A DNA stretch of 64,000 nucleotides from CAYQJS01 sp964417895 (lineage in GTDB: Bacteria; Chloroflexota; UBA6077; SHYK01), in contig CAYQJS010000012.1 in assembly GCA_964417895.1 (NCBI GenBank), positions 1-64,000 of the forward strand. Reading direction: 5' to 3'. Numbering within the stretch: position 1 is the stretch's first letter; each line of letters starts with the position of its first letter. The position numbers and the translations under genes were made by a program. The notes beneath the pieces were generated by a model that had not been told where the DNA came from, did no database searches, and was given only the letters and a program-made list of their open reading frames with translations. Of the stretch, positions 25,881 to 34,464 are shown piece after piece.

Positions 25881-27715
25881 GCAGCAGTCCCACGGGCAAT
25901 CTCAACGGGGTGCGCCTTTGCCTCTGGCTCCTGGGCTACGCGCTGCGGCGGCGGCCTGCGCTCCTGGCTCTGCTGCTGACCATGGTCTTGAAGATCGGAC
26001 TGGACGTGCTGACGCCGTGGCCCATGAAAGTGCTCGTGGACCATGCCTTGGGTGATACGCCACTGCCCGATGCGCTGGCTCGCGCAGCCGAACTGCTCCC
26101 CGGAGCAGCTACCCGGGAGAGCCTCCTCGTGTGGAGTGTGGCCGCAACGGTCGCTCTCTTCTTGCTGGGGTGGGCGCTAGGCCTCGCGACGGCCTACGCG
26201 AACATTGCCTTTGGGCAGCGGATGATCTTTGACCTCGCCGCGGACCTGTTCGGCCACTTGCAGCGGCTCTCGCTCCGCTTCCACAGCCGCCGGCCCGTAG
26301 GTGATTCCATCCTCCGCGTGACTTCTGATTGCGACTGCGTTTCCACTATCGTCAAGGACGCTCTCCTCCCGGTACTCGCCTCGCTGTTCAGCCTGGTAGC
26401 CATGTTCGCGATCATGTGGCAGATGGATGCGGCCCTCACGCTCCTGTCCCTGACAGTGCTGCCGATCATGATTCTGTCGCTCCGTCTCTATGCCGGGCCG
26501 ATGCTCGAGCGCGGCTATGCGCAGCAAGAGATCGAGGGGCGCGTTTACGGGATTGTCGAGGAGACCCTCTCCGCCATACCCGTCGTCCAAGCATTCGGGC
26601 GCGAGGACGACTCGGACCGGCGCTTCCGGGCCAGCACGTGTGGCACGTTGGATGCTACCCTGGCCATGACGAGCGTTCAGTTGCAGTTCAAGATCCTGCT
26701 CGGACTGGCAACGGCAGTGGGGACGGCGGGCATCCTCTGGGTGGGCGCCCGCCACGTCCTGGAAGGCAGCCTCACTCTTGGCGGTATCATCGTGTTTCTC
26801 TCATATCTTGGCTCACTGTACGGCCCGCTGGAGTCGCTTATGTACACACCCTCCACTGTCCAAGGCGCGGCGGGGAGCGCGTGGCGCGTGATGGAGATAC
26901 TGGAGACCGAGCAGGAGGTGACGGATACCCCAGGAGCGCCCCCGCTGCCGCCGGCACGCGGGCACATCCGCCTCGAGCACGTCAGCTTCGGCTACGAGCC
27001 GGATCGCCCAGTCCTCCACGATGTCTCCCTCGAGGCACTACCCGGCCAGACCGTCGCCATCGTCGGCGCCACCGGCGCCGGCAAGAGCACCCTCGTCAGC
27101 CTCGTGCCCCGCTTCTTCGACCCCTGGTCCGGACGGGTCACCGTCGACGGCCACGACGTGCGGACCGTGCAGCTCAAGAGCCTGCGCTCCCAGGTCGCCC
27201 TGGTGCTCCAGGAGCCCTTCTTGTTCCCCCTCACCATCGCCGAGAACATCGCCTACGGCCGCCCCAACGCCCCTCGCGACGCCATCGAGGCCGCCGCCCA
27301 TGCCGCCAACGCCCACCGCTTCATCACACGCTTACCGGAGGGGTACGACACCATCATCGGCGAGCGGGGCGCAACTCTCTCCGGGGGCGAGCGCCAGCGC
27401 CTGGCCATCGCCCGCGCCCTCCTCAAGGATGCGCCGATCCTCATCCTGGATGAGCCCACCAGCGCTCTGGACGCGGAGACCGAGAGCCAACTCCTGGAGG
27501 CGCTCGACCGCCTCATGCAAGGGCGCACGACGCTCATCATCGCCCACCGGCTGTCCACCATCCGGGGGGCGGACCGGATCGTCGCACTCCACGACGGCCA
27601 GGTCGTGGAGGAGGGCACCCACGCCGACCTGCTCGCCCAGCACGGCCTCTACGCCCATTTCCACCACCTCCAGTTTGGCGAAACCATTGCTGTGCCCACG
27701 GGAGGCGCTCGATGA
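25877..27715 (+). CDS. Type I ABC exporter (TMD-NBD half-transporter), second of a pair
   Basis: 612 residues from a GTG overlapping the previous stop. The N-terminal TMD (about 1-335, six hydrophobic segments) is clearly diverged from the first exporter. From VMEILETEQEV onward the protein is identical to it until the last few residues (FGETIAVPTGGAR). Walker A is at about 396-404 and all NBD motifs are canonical, so neither of the two ATP sites looks degenerate. Most likely the partner half-transporter of the upstream gene. The stop overlaps the next ATG (ATGA). Confidence 0.93.
   Translation: MSSSPTGNLNGVRLCLWLLGYALRRRPALLALLLTMVLKIGLDVLTPWPMKVLVDHALGDTPLPDALARAAELLPGAATRESLLVWSVAATVALFLLGWALGLATAYANIAFGQRMIFDLAADLFGHLQRLSLRFHSRRPVGDSILRVTSDCDCVSTIVKDALLPVLASLFSLVAMFAIMWQMDAALTLLSLTVLPIMILSLRLYAGPMLERGYAQQEIEGRVYGIVEETLSAIPVVQAFGREDDSDRRFRASTCGTLDATLAMTSVQLQFKILLGLATAVGTAGILWVGARHVLEGSLTLGGIIVFLSYLGSLYGPLESLMYTPSTVQGAAGSAWRVMEILETEQEVTDTPGAPPLPPARGHIRLEHVSFGYEPDRPVLHDVSLEALPGQTVAIVGATGAGKSTLVSLVPRFFDPWSGRVTVDGHDVRTVQLKSLRSQVALVLQEPFLFPLTIAENIAYGRPNAPRDAIEAAAHAANAHRFITRLPEGYDTIIGERGATLSGGERQRLAIARALLKDAPILILDEPTSALDAETESQLLEALDRLMQGRTTLIIAHRLSTIRGADRIVALHDGQVVEEGTHADLLAQHGLYAHFHHLQFGETIAVPTGGAR
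26885..27679 (+). repeat. 795-bp perfect direct repeat, copy 2 (NBD of second ABC exporter)
   Basis: Second copy of the repeat at 25041-25835; both strands' shadow ORFs also recur at the same 1844-base offset, which supports complete identity. Confidence 0.93.
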
Positions 27716-28284
27716 GCAATGCATCGGTATGGGAGACGGGTCGCTGGACCAACGGTGAACTACCCGCGAACGTTCGAATAGGGATGAACAGTGTCATCAC
27801 CGGGGACCACGCGTTCAAGCGCTTCCGCAGTCGGATCGTACCGGCGCTTACGCTCGGCGCGCACTCCACTATGGATGGGGTCCATTTTGCCCTCGGCGAG
27901 GAGGCCCGGGTCCAGATTGGCGATTATTGCTACTTCACGAACGCCCTGCTCCTCTGCGAGCTGGAGCTGCGTGTCGGCAGCTACGTCGTCATCGGCTGGA
28001 ATGCCACGGTCGCCGACACAGATTTTCATCCTATCGGACCCGCGGAGCGCATCGCCGACGCGGTCGCCTTGTCGCCGCTCGGGGCGGGACGGCCACGTCC
28101 GCAGATCCCACGCCTCTCGGTTGTTATTGAGGACGACGTCTGGATCGGGCCCAACGCCACGATTCTGAAAGGGGTCCGTCTGGGAGCGGGTGCCTTCGTG
28201 GAAGCTGGGTCGCTGGTAGTGCGCGACGTCCCGCCCCGCGCTCGAGTCGTTGGCAACCCGGCGCAGGTCGTCGGCGAGGTGTGA
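27712..28284 (+). CDS. Hexapeptide-repeat acyltransferase (LbH family), copy A
   Basis: 190 residues, ATGA overlap with the ABC gene. Left-handed beta-helix hexapeptide signature is visible: GDYCYFTNALLLCELELRVGSYVVIGWNATVADTDFHPIGP, then IEDDVWIGPNATILKGVRLGAGAFVEAGSLVVRDVPPRARVVGNPAQVV. Such enzymes move acetyl or other acyl groups from CoA to sugars or amino sugars, with the catalytic His in the DTDFHP-type loop. Here it probably decorates the glycan made by the cluster; the acceptor is unknown. Confidence 0.9.
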   Translation: MSNASVWETGRWTNGELPANVRIGMNSVITGDHAFKRFRSRIVPALTLGAHSTMDGVHFALGEEARVQIGDYCYFTNALLLCELELRVGSYVVIGWNATVADTDFHPIGPAERIADAVALSPLGAGRPRPQIPRLSVVIEDDVWIGPNATILKGVRLGAGAFVEAGSLVVRDVPPRARVVGNPAQVVGEV

Positions 28285-28288
28285 GGAG

Positions 28289-28894
28289 ATGGGGCCGCTG
28301 CGCACGATCCCGTGGGATTGGTACCAGGGGTCCATCCCGGACAACGTGGTGCTGGATGAGACCGCCTACGTCGAGAGCTCTTTCAGCTTCTCTCTGTATC
28401 GGAGCGAGGCGCCCGTGGGCGTTCGGCTTGGCCGTGGCGCCTCGATATATCTCGGTACGATGTTCGACGTAGGCCCGCAAGGGCAAGTCCGCATGGGCGA
28501 CTACGCGCTTGTCCACGGAGCACGCATTATCTGCGACAGCCAGGTCGAGATCGGGGATTACACGCTCGTCTCCTGGAACGTCGTCATCATGGATACGTAT
28601 CGGACGCCGTTCTCGCTCCCGGAGCGCCGACGCGAGCTGGAGCGTGTACCCCTGCGGGTCCCCCGTCGCTTCGACGCCGGCGGGCCGGCGGAACCGGTCC
28701 GCATAGGTCGCAACGTCTGGATCGGGTTCGACGCATGCGTCCTGCCGGGCATCGCGATAGGTGAAGGAGCGGTCGTCGGGGCGCGGTCAGTTGTGATGGA
28801 AGAAGTCGCCCCATACACTGTCGTGGCCGGCAATCCAGCCCGCGTCATCCGCGAGCTCGACCAAGAGAAAACGGCCAAGAACCATGGCGCATGA
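28289..28894 (+). CDS. Hexapeptide-repeat acyltransferase (LbH family), copy B
   Basis: About 201 residues from ATG 28289, preceded by GAGGAG; a longer in-frame opening overlaps copy A. Beta-helix repeats: LGRGASIYLGTMFDVGPQGQVRMGDYALVHGARIICDSQVEIGDYTLVSWNVVIMDT, then IGRNVWIGFDACVLPGIAIGEGAVVGARSVVMEEVAPYTVVAGNPARVI. Related to copy A but not a recent duplicate. The stop overlaps the next gene by 11 bases. Likely a second acyl modification of the same product. Confidence 0.9.
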   Translation: MGPLRTIPWDWYQGSIPDNVVLDETAYVESSFSFSLYRSEAPVGVRLGRGASIYLGTMFDVGPQGQVRMGDYALVHGARIICDSQVEIGDYTLVSWNVVIMDTYRTPFSLPERRRELERVPLRVPRRFDAGGPAEPVRIGRNVWIGFDACVLPGIAIGEGAVVGARSVVMEEVAPYTVVAGNPARVIRELDQEKTAKNHGA

Positions 28895-30056
28895 GAATTC
28901 GAAGGGAAGGATCATCGTCTTTGGGATCCTCTTCTTTTATCCCTTGGCGGGTGTCACTTACCAGTTCCTCCACTACCTCATTGGCCTCCGACGGCTTGGC
29001 TATGACCCGTACTACATCGAGGACTCAGGACGATGGGTCTACGACCCGCGCATCGACGAGTTCTCCCCCGACGCGTCAGGAAATATCAGGATGGTAGCTC
29101 CGTTGCTGGAACAGTACGGCTTCGGCGACCGCTGGGCTTTTCGGGGGGCCTATCCCGAGGGGCAATGCTACGGGCTAAGTGAGGCTGAAATCCGCAGGTT
29201 GTACCGCGAGGCCGATGCCTTCCTGAATGTCACCGGGGCTCAGGAGTTCCGCGAGGAGCACTTGGTGTGTCCCCGCCGGATCTACGTCGAGTCGGACCCC
29301 TTCGCCTCTCAGGTTCAGGAGGCGCAAGGTGACCCGATCACAACTGCCCACCTCGAGCTGCACGATATGCATTTCAGCTTCGGGGAGAACTTGGGCGCTC
29401 CGGATTGCGCCGTACCCGTGGGGCGTTACCACTGGCTCCCCACGCGTCAGCCGGTTGCCCTGGAGCTATGGGACAACCCATACAACATCGATAGCGGTAC
29501 CTACACCACCATCACCACGTGGCACAACAAGGGTAGGGATCTCACCTATCAAGGTGACAAGTTCTACTGGACCAAGGACCGGGAGTTCGAGAAGTTCCTG
29601 GACGTTCCTCAGCGGCATCCGGCTACATTCGAGCTCGCAACCGGAGCGGACGAGGACGTGCAATGCCGACTGCGCGAGCACGGATGGCGTTACTTGCCCT
29701 CGGTGGGAATCTCTAAGGATGCTCGGGCATATCGGGCTTACATTCAGCGCTCTCGTGGGGAGTTCACCGTCGCGCGCGATCAGTATGTTCGGCCCCACAC
29801 CGGCTGGTTCAGCGACCGCAGCGCTTGTTACCTCGCGGCTGGGCGACCGGTGATCACGCAAGAGACAGGGTTCAGCAAGTTTCTCCCGACGGGCCGGGGG
29901 CTGTTCCCTTTCCGGACAATGGACGACATCTTATCGGCGCTGGAGACAATCGAAACCGACTACGCGGGCAACTGCCGCGCAGCGCGAGAGATAGCGGCAG
30001 AGTATTTCGCCGCCGAAAGGGTCGTCGGCAGCCTAATGCATCGGGCGGGCCTGTAA
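28884..30056 (+). CDS. Uncharacterised glycosyltransferase-like protein, paralogue 1
   Basis: 390 residues. The N-terminal Rossmann-like start (IIVFGILFFYPLAGVTYQFLHYLIGLRRLGYDPYYIED) and the C-terminal block GWFSDRSACYLAAGRPVITQETGFSKFLPTGRGLFPF resemble the GT-B glycosyltransferase layout, especially CgeB-like spore-coat proteins. No clear nucleotide-sugar motif is visible. Homologous along its length to the next gene, which starts two bases after this stop. Position in the cluster favours sugar transfer; the enzyme activity is inferred. Confidence 0.72.
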   Translation: MAHENSKGRIIVFGILFFYPLAGVTYQFLHYLIGLRRLGYDPYYIEDSGRWVYDPRIDEFSPDASGNIRMVAPLLEQYGFGDRWAFRGAYPEGQCYGLSEAEIRRLYREADAFLNVTGAQEFREEHLVCPRRIYVESDPFASQVQEAQGDPITTAHLELHDMHFSFGENLGAPDCAVPVGRYHWLPTRQPVALELWDNPYNIDSGTYTTITTWHNKGRDLTYQGDKFYWTKDREFEKFLDVPQRHPATFELATGADEDVQCRLREHGWRYLPSVGISKDARAYRAYIQRSRGEFTVARDQYVRPHTGWFSDRSACYLAAGRPVITQETGFSKFLPTGRGLFPFRTMDDILSALETIETDYAGNCRAAREIAAEYFAAERVVGSLMHRAGL

Positions 30057-30058
30057 CC

Positions 30059-31204
30059 ATGGCCCGAATCGTAATCGCGGGCTACATGATCCGCCATCCA
30101 CTGGCCGGCAACCTCTTCGCCTACTTTCATTATCTCCTGGGTCTCCATCGCCTGGGCCATCAGGTCGTGTACGTGGAGGAGAGCGGCTGGCCCTCCGCAT
30201 GCTATGACCCAGAGCGCGGCGCCTACGGGGATGACCCACGGTCGGGGCTCCGCGCCGTTCATGCACTGCTGGCCGAGTATGGTGTGAATGCCCCCGTGTG
30301 CTACGTGGACCGAGACACCGGCCGTGTTGAGGGCGCAAGCTGGGCGGAAGTGAAACGGCTGTTGGGGGCAGCGGACCTCCTGCTTAACATTGGGGGCGTC
30401 TGCTGGCTGCCGGAGTTCCGGCTTGTTCGGCGCCGGGCCTTCGTCGACCTGGACCCGCTCTTTACGCAGGTCGGACGGTTTGGGGCGGAGGCGCTCGCCG
30501 AGCATCACGTCCATTTCAGCTACGGCGTCAACCTCGGACGAGCCGAGTGCACGATCCCAACCGGTGGCTTGCAATGGCGGCCGACCGTGGCCCCCGTCGT
30601 GCTCGACGCTTGGAAGAGCGTCCCGGCCCCCGATGACGCACCCCTCACAACAGTCGCGAACTGGAGCGCGTATGGGGGCGTCATCTACGACGGCGAGTCC
30701 TACGGCCAGAAGGATCAGGAATTTGTGCGCCTGGAGGACCTGCCCCGCTGCACGACCCAGCGGCTGGAGCTCGCGCTCGCGGGCGCCGGCTCGGTGGCCA
30801 CCGAGCGCCTGCAGGCCGCCGGCTGGTCCGTCTGCGCGGCGGCAGCGGTGAGTTCGAACGTCTCAACTTACCGGGCCTACATCGCCGGTTCACGCGGGGA
30901 GCTCAGCGTAGCGAAGCATGCTTATGTGAAGACCTGGAGCGGCTGGTTCAGCGACCGTAGCGTCTGCTACCTCGCCGCAGGCCGCCCGACCATTCTTCAG
31001 GACACGGGATTCACCGATTGGTTGCCCACCGGCCGCGGCGTCCTGTCGTTTTCGACTGTGGACGAAGCCGCGGATTCCATCGCGCGAATGAACGCCGATT
31101 ATCCTGCGCATTGCCGTGCCGCGAGCGATATCGCGGAGCGAGTATTCAGTCACGACGTTGTTCTCCCCCGACTCGTCGAGACCGCCCTGGGGTCAGTCGC
31201 CTAA
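30059..31204 (+). CDS. Uncharacterised glycosyltransferase-like protein, paralogue 2
   Basis: 381 residues from ATG 30059 (MARIVIAGYMIRHPLAGNLFAYFHYLLGLHRLGHQVVYVEESGW); longer readings overlap paralogue 1. Shares with it the N-terminal fold, a central WxxxxG block and the C-terminal GWFSDRSVCYLAAGRPTILQDTGFTDWLPTGRGVLSF. GT-B-like by layout. The two may act on successive sugars or form a heterodimer. The TAA stop overlaps the next ATG by one base. Confidence 0.72.
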   Translation: MARIVIAGYMIRHPLAGNLFAYFHYLLGLHRLGHQVVYVEESGWPSACYDPERGAYGDDPRSGLRAVHALLAEYGVNAPVCYVDRDTGRVEGASWAEVKRLLGAADLLLNIGGVCWLPEFRLVRRRAFVDLDPLFTQVGRFGAEALAEHHVHFSYGVNLGRAECTIPTGGLQWRPTVAPVVLDAWKSVPAPDDAPLTTVANWSAYGGVIYDGESYGQKDQEFVRLEDLPRCTTQRLELALAGAGSVATERLQAAGWSVCAAAAVSSNVSTYRAYIAGSRGELSVAKHAYVKTWSGWFSDRSVCYLAAGRPTILQDTGFTDWLPTGRGVLSFSTVDEAADSIARMNADYPAHCRAASDIAERVFSHDVVLPRLVETALGSVA

Positions 31205-32400
31205 TGCGTATTCTCGCCATCGCCGACTGCATCCCCTTCCCACCCATCGGGGGTGGGGAGTTGCGCACCTATCACCTCTTGCGTGCGATGGCGGCCCGGC
31301 ACGACGTTACCCTCGTCGGCTTCACCACAAATGACGTACCCACTTCCCCGTCGTTCCCGGTCCGGGTGATCCCGGTGCCGTGGGACTGGCCCCCGCTTTA
31401 TCAAGAGATGCTCTTTGGAGACACCGCGGTTTCGCAGGCCGCGTACGAGCAACTCGAGTACGGCTCCGACGTGCCGTGGTACGCGAACTGGGCGCAATCC
31501 GACTTGATGGTCGACACGTTGCGACGCCTGGCAAGGGAAACCTTCGATCTGGTTCTGATAGAGCATAGCTATATGGCAGGGTTGCTGCCGGTGCTTCCCC
31601 CAGGCGTACCTAGAGTGCTGGATCTGGTGGACGTGCATGCCCGGATGGTTCAACGTTCGCTGAAGGGCAGCTGTGCCGACGAGGGGGAGCGGGCTAGTCG
31701 AGATGCCGAAAAGACCATACGGTTCGAGCGGTGGGCCGCCTCGCAGTGCGCTTGCTGTCTGGCGGTTTCGGAGAATGAAGCCGCAGCAGCGCGTACGCTC
31801 CTCGGCATCGAGCGCGTTGCAGTTGTCGCAAACGGGGTAGACACGTCATTCTTCAGCGCCGGAGAGCACCAACCCGTCAGCGGCTATCTCCTTTTTACCG
31901 GCACGATGAACTACGGGCCGAACATCGAAGCTGTGCAGTACTTTGTGTCCGAGATACTGCCGGAAATCCAGCGGCATACCGCCTCAGCGCAGCTCCACGT
32001 CGTGGGCACCAAACCGACCGAGCAGGTCATGGGACTGGCATCGGAGGGCATCATCATCCATGGCCAAGTGCCTGATGTGCGCCCGTACTATCGAGACGCG
32101 TCCGTGGTGGTTGTACCAGTGTTGCGTGGGGGCGGCACGCGGCTGAAGATTCTCGAGGCGGCCGCCTGTGCCAAACCCATCGTGTCGACCTCCCTCGGCG
32201 CCGAGGGTCTGCGGCTTACCAACGGCCGAGATCTGCTCATTGCTGACTCGGCACGCGAGTTTGCCGACCACGTAGTCCAAGTAGCACAGGACCGTGCGCT
32301 ACAACAGCGGTTAGGACGGAGCGCACGCCAGGCATCACAGGCTTACGATTGGGAAAGTATTGGTTCCCAGCTCTGCCGTGTCGTGGAGGGCTTGCTTTAG
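31204..32400 (+). CDS. GT4-family glycosyltransferase
   Basis: 398 residues from ATG 31204. GT-B fold: N-terminal ADCIPFPPIGGGELRTYHLLRAMAARHDVTLVGF, and a C-terminal Rossmann domain with LLFTGTMNYGPNIEAVQYF, LHVVGTKPTEQV, VVPVLRGGGTRLKILEAAACAKPIVST. The E-x7-E-like motif region (KILEAAA) marks donor-sugar binding. Resembles the sugar-transferase group annotated with PEP-CTERM/exosortase loci. Part of the glycan assembly set; donor and acceptor unknown. Confidence 0.9.
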   Translation: MRILAIADCIPFPPIGGGELRTYHLLRAMAARHDVTLVGFTTNDVPTSPSFPVRVIPVPWDWPPLYQEMLFGDTAVSQAAYEQLEYGSDVPWYANWAQSDLMVDTLRRLARETFDLVLIEHSYMAGLLPVLPPGVPRVLDLVDVHARMVQRSLKGSCADEGERASRDAEKTIRFERWAASQCACCLAVSENEAAAARTLLGIERVAVVANGVDTSFFSAGEHQPVSGYLLFTGTMNYGPNIEAVQYFVSEILPEIQRHTASAQLHVVGTKPTEQVMGLASEGIIIHGQVPDVRPYYRDASVVVVPVLRGGGTRLKILEAAACAKPIVSTSLGAEGLRLTNGRDLLIADSAREFADHVVQVAQDRALQQRLGRSARQASQAYDWESIGSQLCRVVEGLL

Positions 32401-32463
32401 CTCCGGAGAGCCTGATCCAAACCCCGACCAACTGGAGTTGATGCTGCAGTACCGAGGCGTGAT

Positions 32464-33321
32464 ATGTGTCCCGAACACAAGCAGACTGTGAGATTGAACC
32501 TCGGGTGTGGCGACAACATCGTTAATGGTTACGTTAATCATGACGTGACTCGACACCGGCCTGAGATAGATGTGGCCCATGATCTCCGGGATCTGCCCTG
32601 GCCCTGGCTGGACGATAGCGCCGAAGAAATCCTCCTTCTCGACGTGCTGGAACACCTGCCCGATGTCGTGCCGATCATCGATGAGTGCTGGCGCGTGTTG
32701 AAGCCCGGTGGAGCCCTGCACATCTCCGTGCCCCACTATGAGGCCGAGCATGCATGGCTAGACCCAACGCACCACCGAGCGTTCCACCTCGATAGCTTCG
32801 ATTTCTTCGATCCACATACGCGCTGGGGAGCGACGTACCCGTTCTACACGCAACGCAAATGGACCGTGAAGCATAGCGAGCTGGCCGGGGGAAACGTGGT
32901 AGTCGTGATGTGTACATCCAAAGGGGACCCGGGGGTAAGCGAGAATCACCAAACTTCAAACGCGGATGCTGCGTGGGCTAAACAGCTGAATCAGGCCACG
33001 GCCGAGATCACGGCACTTGCCCCGATCGGGGAGCAGGTGATCTTAGTCGACGAGAACCAGTTCGGTCGGTGGATCGCCCCAGGACGCGATGTTATCCCGT
33101 TCCTCGAACAAAATGGCAAATACTGGGGACCACCGGCGGATGACGCCGCAGCTATCCGCGAATTCGAGCGACTACGGCACCTCGGCGCGAGCTTCATCAT
33201 CTTCGGGTGGCCGGCCTTCTGGTGGCTAGAGCACTATGCGTCGCTGCATCGCCACCTCCGTACGCAGTTCCCCTGCGTTTTGGAGAACGAGCGACTGGTC
33301 GCCTTCGACCTGCGACAGTAA
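32464..33321 (+). CDS. SAM-dependent methyltransferase with unusual C-terminal domain
   Basis: 285 residues. The N-terminal class I methyltransferase fold has LNLGCGDNIVNGYVNHD (SAM loop), LLLDVLEHLPDVVPIIDECWRVLKPGGALHISVPHY and a His-rich loop (DPTHHRAFHLDSF). From about residue 170 a separate domain (APIGEQVILVDENQFGRWI ... FIIFGWPAFWWLEHY) follows that I do not associate with methyltransferases, though it resembles parts of polysaccharide-biosynthesis proteins. Likely methylates the glycan or its cap. Confidence 0.85.
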   Translation: MCPEHKQTVRLNLGCGDNIVNGYVNHDVTRHRPEIDVAHDLRDLPWPWLDDSAEEILLLDVLEHLPDVVPIIDECWRVLKPGGALHISVPHYEAEHAWLDPTHHRAFHLDSFDFFDPHTRWGATYPFYTQRKWTVKHSELAGGNVVVVMCTSKGDPGVSENHQTSNADAAWAKQLNQATAEITALAPIGEQVILVDENQFGRWIAPGRDVIPFLEQNGKYWGPPADDAAAIREFERLRHLGASFIIFGWPAFWWLEHYASLHRHLRTQFPCVLENERLVAFDLRQ

Positions 33322-33333
33322 AAGGGGCCGGGT

Positions 33334-34464
33334 GTGCGCATCGCGCAGATTGCCACGCTTGCTACTCCCGTCCGCCAGCAAGGCAGCGGGAGCATAGAAA
33401 CCCTCGTTTGGCTCCTCACGCGAGAGTTGACTAGGTTGGGACACGAGGTGACGGTGTTCGCCACAGCGGGCTCCGAGACGCACGGGGAGTTGGTCGCTAC
33501 CCTGCCAGGGCCTTACGGAACCGATGGCTCACCTGGCGACTGGCAGCTATGCGAGTGGATCAATCTGTCCCGCGCCGTCGAGTGCTCTAGCAGGTTCGAC
33601 GTGCTACACAGTCACGCCTACTTGTGGGGGCTGCCGCTGCAGCGGCTGGCCTGCGCGCCGATGGTACACACGATGCACGTAGGCCCCGGCGAGGATGAAG
33701 CACTCCTCTGGTCGATGGTTCCAGACGCCTGCGTCACAGCGATCTCGCACGATCAATGGAGTACCTTTCCCGAGCTCCAGCCGGCAGCCATCATCTACCA
33801 CGGCGTGGACGAAACACAGCTCACGTTCTGCTCGCAGCCAGAGGACTATGTTTGCTACTTGGGACGATTTACGCCCGGCAAGGGGCCGCTCCAAGCGATC
33901 ACCGCGGCGCGCGAACTAGGCTTGCGGCTTCTGCTTGCAGGACCGGCGGATGCTTACTACCAGGAAGTATTGGAGCCGCTGGTGGACGGGAGGTCGGTGG
34001 AGTACGTAGGCTATGTGACAGGCAGGGATCGGGACCGGCTGCTAGGCGGCGCGCGTGCACTGCTCTACCCCGTCCAGTCTCCCGAACCTTTTGGGCTCGT
34101 ACTCGTCGAGGCGATGACGTGCGGCACTCCCGTGGCCGCGATGGGGCTGGGCGCGGTGCCTGAGATCATCGAGGAGGGCGTGAGCGGATACTGGACGACA
34201 TCATTAGAGGATTTTCCAGAGCAAGTGGCCCGTGCCCTCGCGCTGGATCGCAGCCGCGTGCGCGAAAGGGCGACGGAACGCTTCGCCGCGGAGCGCATGG
34301 CTCGCCGGTACGCTCAGGTGTATGAGCAACTTGTAGAGCGCGGGGCCCCAGGGCCCCAGACGCGGCGCCATCGCGCGCGGTCGACTCGGCCTGCAGCCGC
34401 ACCAAGGGAAGGACAGGGACCGCGCCGCAGCCGTAGTCCAGCGGGCAATGTGGGCGAGCCTTGA
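33334..34464 (+). CDS. GT4-family glycosyltransferase (second)
   Basis: 376 residues from a GTG at 33334. GT-B layout: MRIAQIATLATPVRQQGSGSIETLVWLLTRELTRLGHEVTVFATAGSET, then CYLGRFTPGKGPLQAITAA, LLLAGPADAYYQEVLEPL and LYPVQSPEPFGLVLVEAMTCGTPVAAMGLGAVPEIIEEGVSGY, which holds the donor-binding EPFGLVLVEA motif. The last 40 residues are basic and low complexity. Pairs with the PIG-L deacetylase that overlaps its stop, reminiscent of GT4 plus deacetylase pairs in thiol-cofactor pathways, but no matching third enzyme is present. Confidence 0.9.
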   Translation: MRIAQIATLATPVRQQGSGSIETLVWLLTRELTRLGHEVTVFATAGSETHGELVATLPGPYGTDGSPGDWQLCEWINLSRAVECSSRFDVLHSHAYLWGLPLQRLACAPMVHTMHVGPGEDEALLWSMVPDACVTAISHDQWSTFPELQPAAIIYHGVDETQLTFCSQPEDYVCYLGRFTPGKGPLQAITAARELGLRLLLAGPADAYYQEVLEPLVDGRSVEYVGYVTGRDRDRLLGGARALLYPVQSPEPFGLVLVEAMTCGTPVAAMGLGAVPEIIEEGVSGYWTTSLEDFPEQVARALALDRSRVRERATERFAAERMARRYAQVYEQLVERGAPGPQTRRHRARSTRPAAAPREGQGPRRSRSPAGNVGEP

